Both the position numbers and the translations under genes were made by a program. Below are positions 6,294-8,220 of a DNA stretch of 8,220 nt, piece by piece. The DNA comes from Balneolaceae bacterium (GTDB lineage Bacteria > Bacteroidota > Rhodothermia > Balneolales > Balneolaceae). The notes beneath the pieces were generated by a model, which worked only from the letters and a program-made list of their open reading frames with translations, was not told the DNA's origin and made no database searches. The stretch's first letter is position 1; each line of letters starts with the position of its first letter. The DNA lies in NCBI GenBank assembly GCA_007134665.1, contig SLKH01000346.1, positions 1-8,220 on the forward strand, written 5' to 3'.

Positions 6294-7298
6294 TTATTCT
6301 TCATTATCGTTGACGACCCTGAAATAAGAGACAGTTCTTGGCTGGAAACTTCTTAACCGTATATCATACTCATCTTCCATACGTTCAATTTCAGGGATTA
6401 CCAGGCCCGTAGTATCTGCTTCGATCGTTTCATAATCTACAAAAGCCAGAAACGGACGGGCATTTTGAACATCACTATACTGATCTATAGGCACGCCATA
6501 TCTGACTGTAACCGTAGATGGATTATAGGTTACGGCCCGTCCCGGAGGTAAATTTCTGATTCGTATGGGTATTCTGACTTCCCCCTCGGTAAATTCCGTC
6601 ACATCAAAACGATAGCTTATCCTGTCTGGCTCAACTGTTATACCGGAAGCCGGCCTCTCAAGCTCCAGTTCAAGTTCTCTGCCTTCATTGACCCTATCAA
6701 GAGTGACCTCTTTCGTTGCAACACGGTCAATTTCATCAATAACACTACCGGCTCCCGATATTGTAACGCTGTCTGGCGACATTTCCGGGGTTCCGATTAA
6801 TCCAAACCGATCGCTTGTTCGAATATCAAGAAGCACCTCAACAGGTACACGTTTATAAGATTTCTCTTCGAGATCCAGTTGAAATCCAAGGGGTTCAACT
6901 TTCGTGATACTCACTTCCGAAAGAGTGGAAAGCTGTTGCTGAACCATATCAAACAAATTCACTTCTGCTTCTTCCGCATTGACAATGATGCGCGGCGGGT
7001 TATTATAAAGTGAGATCAGCATCCAGCCCTCGCCGGTAAGTCCAACTGAAGCACTTTCCGGCGGATCGCCTACCAGGGCCATATTTTCAGGGAGTTCACC
7101 GATATCAACAGGCAGATTTATTGTAATCGTAAAGTCCCTGCTCAGGTTTACGATAAACCAAAGACAGAATGCAAGTATAAAAGAGATGATAAAAACGATT
7201 ACTTTCTCTCTTGTCATGTAATTTGACAAAGTGTCGTCATCCGTTTCTGCTGCCAACGGCTGACTGATCATCATTAACTCTTTCAATTTGTTCAGCAT
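6294..7298 (-). CDS. YbbR-domain membrane-anchored protein (CdaR-like)
   Basis: It has 334 residues: a short polar N-terminus, one membrane helix at about 33-51 (VIVFIISFILAFCLWFIVN), then an extracytoplasmic beta-rich region of about three YbbR-like repeats (roughly 55-145, 148-235 and 238-326). The Trp in the helix followed by 'NLSRDFTITINLPVDI' is the classic YbbR junction. In Firmicutes the homologue CdaR (four repeats) regulates the c-di-AMP cyclase CdaA. No cyclase gene is in this window, so that role here is only an inference from family. It is the last gene of the recF-DUF721-ybbR operon; its ATG overlaps the end of the DUF721 gene by 7 nt, implying translational coupling. M9, M10 and M28 are alternative starts, all before the helix. 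The domain call is strong; function is unproven. Confidence 0.85.
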   Translation of the reverse strand: MLNKLKELMMISQPLAAETDDDTLSNYMTREKVIVFIISFILAFCLWFIVNLSRDFTITINLPVDIGELPENMALVGDPPESASVGLTGEGWMLISLYNNPPRIIVNAEEAEVNLFDMVQQQLSTLSEVSITKVEPLGFQLDLEEKSYKRVPVEVLLDIRTSDRFGLIGTPEMSPDSVTISGAGSVIDEIDRVATKEVTLDRVNEGRELELELERPASGITVEPDRISYRFDVTEFTEGEVRIPIRIRNLPPGRAVTYNPSTVTVRYGVPIDQYSDVQNARPFLAFVDYETIEADTTGLVIPEIERMEDEYDIRLRSFQPRTVSYFRVVNDNEE

Positions 7299-7588
7299 CT
7301 TACAATTACATCTTTGACGACTTCACTTCCAACTTTCACATTTAATTTCTTTTTGATTGAGTACCGGTTCATATGCAGTTCATGCCTCCATGCATCATTG
7401 ACCACTTTGACAATCAGCCTGTCTCTTTCAAAATAAACATCCTTAGTTATTTTAGATACCTGTTCACCAACTACTTCCGGCCAAAAATGCAGTACGAGGC
7501 CTCTTTTCATTTCTGACCTCTGAGGGATTCTTTTCATAAAATCCTTCAGAAGTGAATCAAGTGATTTGGGTTTATTTGAATATGACAT
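7292..7588 (-). CDS. DUF721 / DciA-like small protein (putative replicative helicase loader)
   Basis: A 98-residue protein of the DUF721 family. Its core matches the family pattern: the W36-PEVVGEQVSKIT segment, the strand DRLIVKVVNDAW (56-67), then RHELHMNRYSIKKKLN (68-83). DciA proteins are the ancestral bacterial loaders or operators of the DnaB replicative helicase, used where DnaC/DnaI is absent. This one is a short, single-domain form as is common in Bacteroidota. Its ATG directly follows the recF stop (TAAATG, 0-nt gap), and its stop overlaps the next start by 7 nt. The recF-DUF721 pairing, often near dnaA, supports a replication role. The family is confident; helicase loading is inferred. 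Confidence 0.88.
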   Translation of the reverse strand: MSYSNKPKSLDSLLKDFMKRIPQRSEMKRGLVLHFWPEVVGEQVSKITKDVYFERDRLIVKVVNDAWRHELHMNRYSIKKKLNVKVGSEVVKDVIVRC

Positions 7589-8220
7589 TTACGATTTCAC
7601 CTCAACCTGTCCGTTTTTCACAGCATACCAGTTACTGCCTGATCCTTCAGAATGTTTCAGGTTTCTGAAAGGTACTTCCGATGCAGATGTAATAAAAGCC
7701 TGGCCGGTATGATTTTGTAACGTATCTAAAAGAATTTCCGTTTTCTGTTTATCAAGATTGCCAAACACATCATCCAGCAACATGATCGGAAGGTCATCCA
7801 GTTCATCCGAATAGTAAAAAAGCTGCGCAAGTTTCAGGGCGACTGAAAAAAGCCGGTGCTGACCTTGTGATCCGTAATTCCGCAATTCCATATCTCCAAG
7901 ATAGAAAACAATTTCATCCCTGTGCGGCCCGGTTATGGTTTGCTCCCTGTCAATTTCTTTTTCAAAATTTTGTTCCAGCTCAGTTGTAAATCGCTCTCTG
8001 ATTACATGCTCGGATATATCTGGTTCACAAAATGTTTCGTATCGCAAACCGGGTTTTAAATCAATTCCGCTGAACGAATGAAACTGTTCTTCGAGGTACG
8101 ATCTGAAATTATTTAATACTTCTGTTCGTTTAGAGATGATTTTAGAGCCGCTCTCAATCAGTTGCTGATTCCACGGTTCAAGATAGTCGATTAGTGACTG
8201 AACCGGACCGGTATATTCCT
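7589..8220 (-). CDS. recF: DNA replication/repair protein RecF, partial (N-terminus off the right edge)
   Basis: RecF is an SMC-like ATPase that, with RecO and RecR, directs RecA to single-strand gaps at stalled forks. The frame is open to base 8220 and yields 209 residues ending at TAA 7591-7589; a full RecF is about 360-370, so some 150-160 residues with the Walker A motif are missing. Visible in order (numbered from the first whole codon, 8218): the coiled-coil region with W16, G24 and R31 in the RecF spacing, GPHRDE (97-102), signature GSQGQHR (116-122), and Walker B/D-loop IMLLDDVFGNLD (145-156). A TTG at 8047 could look like a start but lies mid-protein. The motif set excludes SMC and RecN. 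It is the first visible gene of the operon, so its promoter is outside the window. Confidence 0.96.
   Translation of the reverse strand, partial: EYTGPVQSLIDYLEPWNQQLIESGSKIISKRTEVLNNFRSYLEEQFHSFSGIDLKPGLRYETFCEPDISEHVIRERFTTELEQNFEKEIDREQTITGPHRDEIVFYLGDMELRNYGSQGQHRLFSVALKLAQLFYYSDELDDLPIMLLDDVFGNLDKQKTEILLDTLQNHTGQAFITSASEVPFRNLKHSEGSGSNWYAVKNGQVEVKS

Noticed and set aside
7589..8047. A short 152-residue RecF starting at TTG 8047
   Set aside because: The upstream frame is open to the window edge and encodes RecF-like sequence with conserved W, G and R spacing, so the gene is simply cut by the window.

Overview
This window looks like ordinary chromosomal housekeeping DNA from a member of the Bacteroidota/Balneolota/Rhodothermota group. 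Protein similarity recalled from memory points that way most strongly: a recF gene abutting a short DUF721/DciA gene, an SMC hinge of the Bacteroidota kind, and a long 'plant/cyanobacterial-type' IspH. Supporting signs are the absence of Shine-Dalgarno sequences before the visible starts, a TAnnTTTG promoter-like element, and a base composition in the low 40s percent GC by eye. The phylum cannot be settled from the sequence alone. I see no insertion sequence, prophage, CRISPR array, tRNA or rRNA.

Layout. Positions 1-2829 (+) are the C-terminal four fifths of the chromosome-condensation ATPase SMC, whose N-terminus lies off the left edge. Positions 2830-2996 are a short convergent gap with two nested-repeat structures, the striking one being a GATC-rich 90-bp inverted repeat that ends exactly at the next stop codon. 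Positions 2997-4478 (-) encode a DEAD-box RNA helicase with a basic tail. Positions 4479-5018 are a 540-bp divergent intergenic region with no convincing gene but several hairpins and palindromes; it should hold the helicase leader and the ispH promoter. Positions 5019-6269 (+) encode IspH, the last enzyme of the MEP isoprenoid pathway. Positions 6294-8220 (-) are a tightly packed operon, recF (partial) - DUF721/DciA-like - YbbR-domain membrane protein, convergent with ispH across only 24 bp.

How the genes relate. SMC, RecF and the DciA-like protein all serve chromosome maintenance: compaction and segregation, gap repair, and replicative helicase loading. The helicase remodels RNA. IspH supplies isoprenoid precursors. 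The YbbR protein is a membrane-anchored, probably periplasmic protein of the CdaR-like family. The three minus-strand genes at the right are translationally packed (0-nt gap, then a 7-nt overlap) and are surely co-transcribed. There is no sign of a new multi-gene system. The items most worth a second look are the GATC inverted repeat, the SMC hinge that has lost three of four usually conserved glycines, the IspH variant with Phe at the usual His position, and the structured 540-bp intergenic region.
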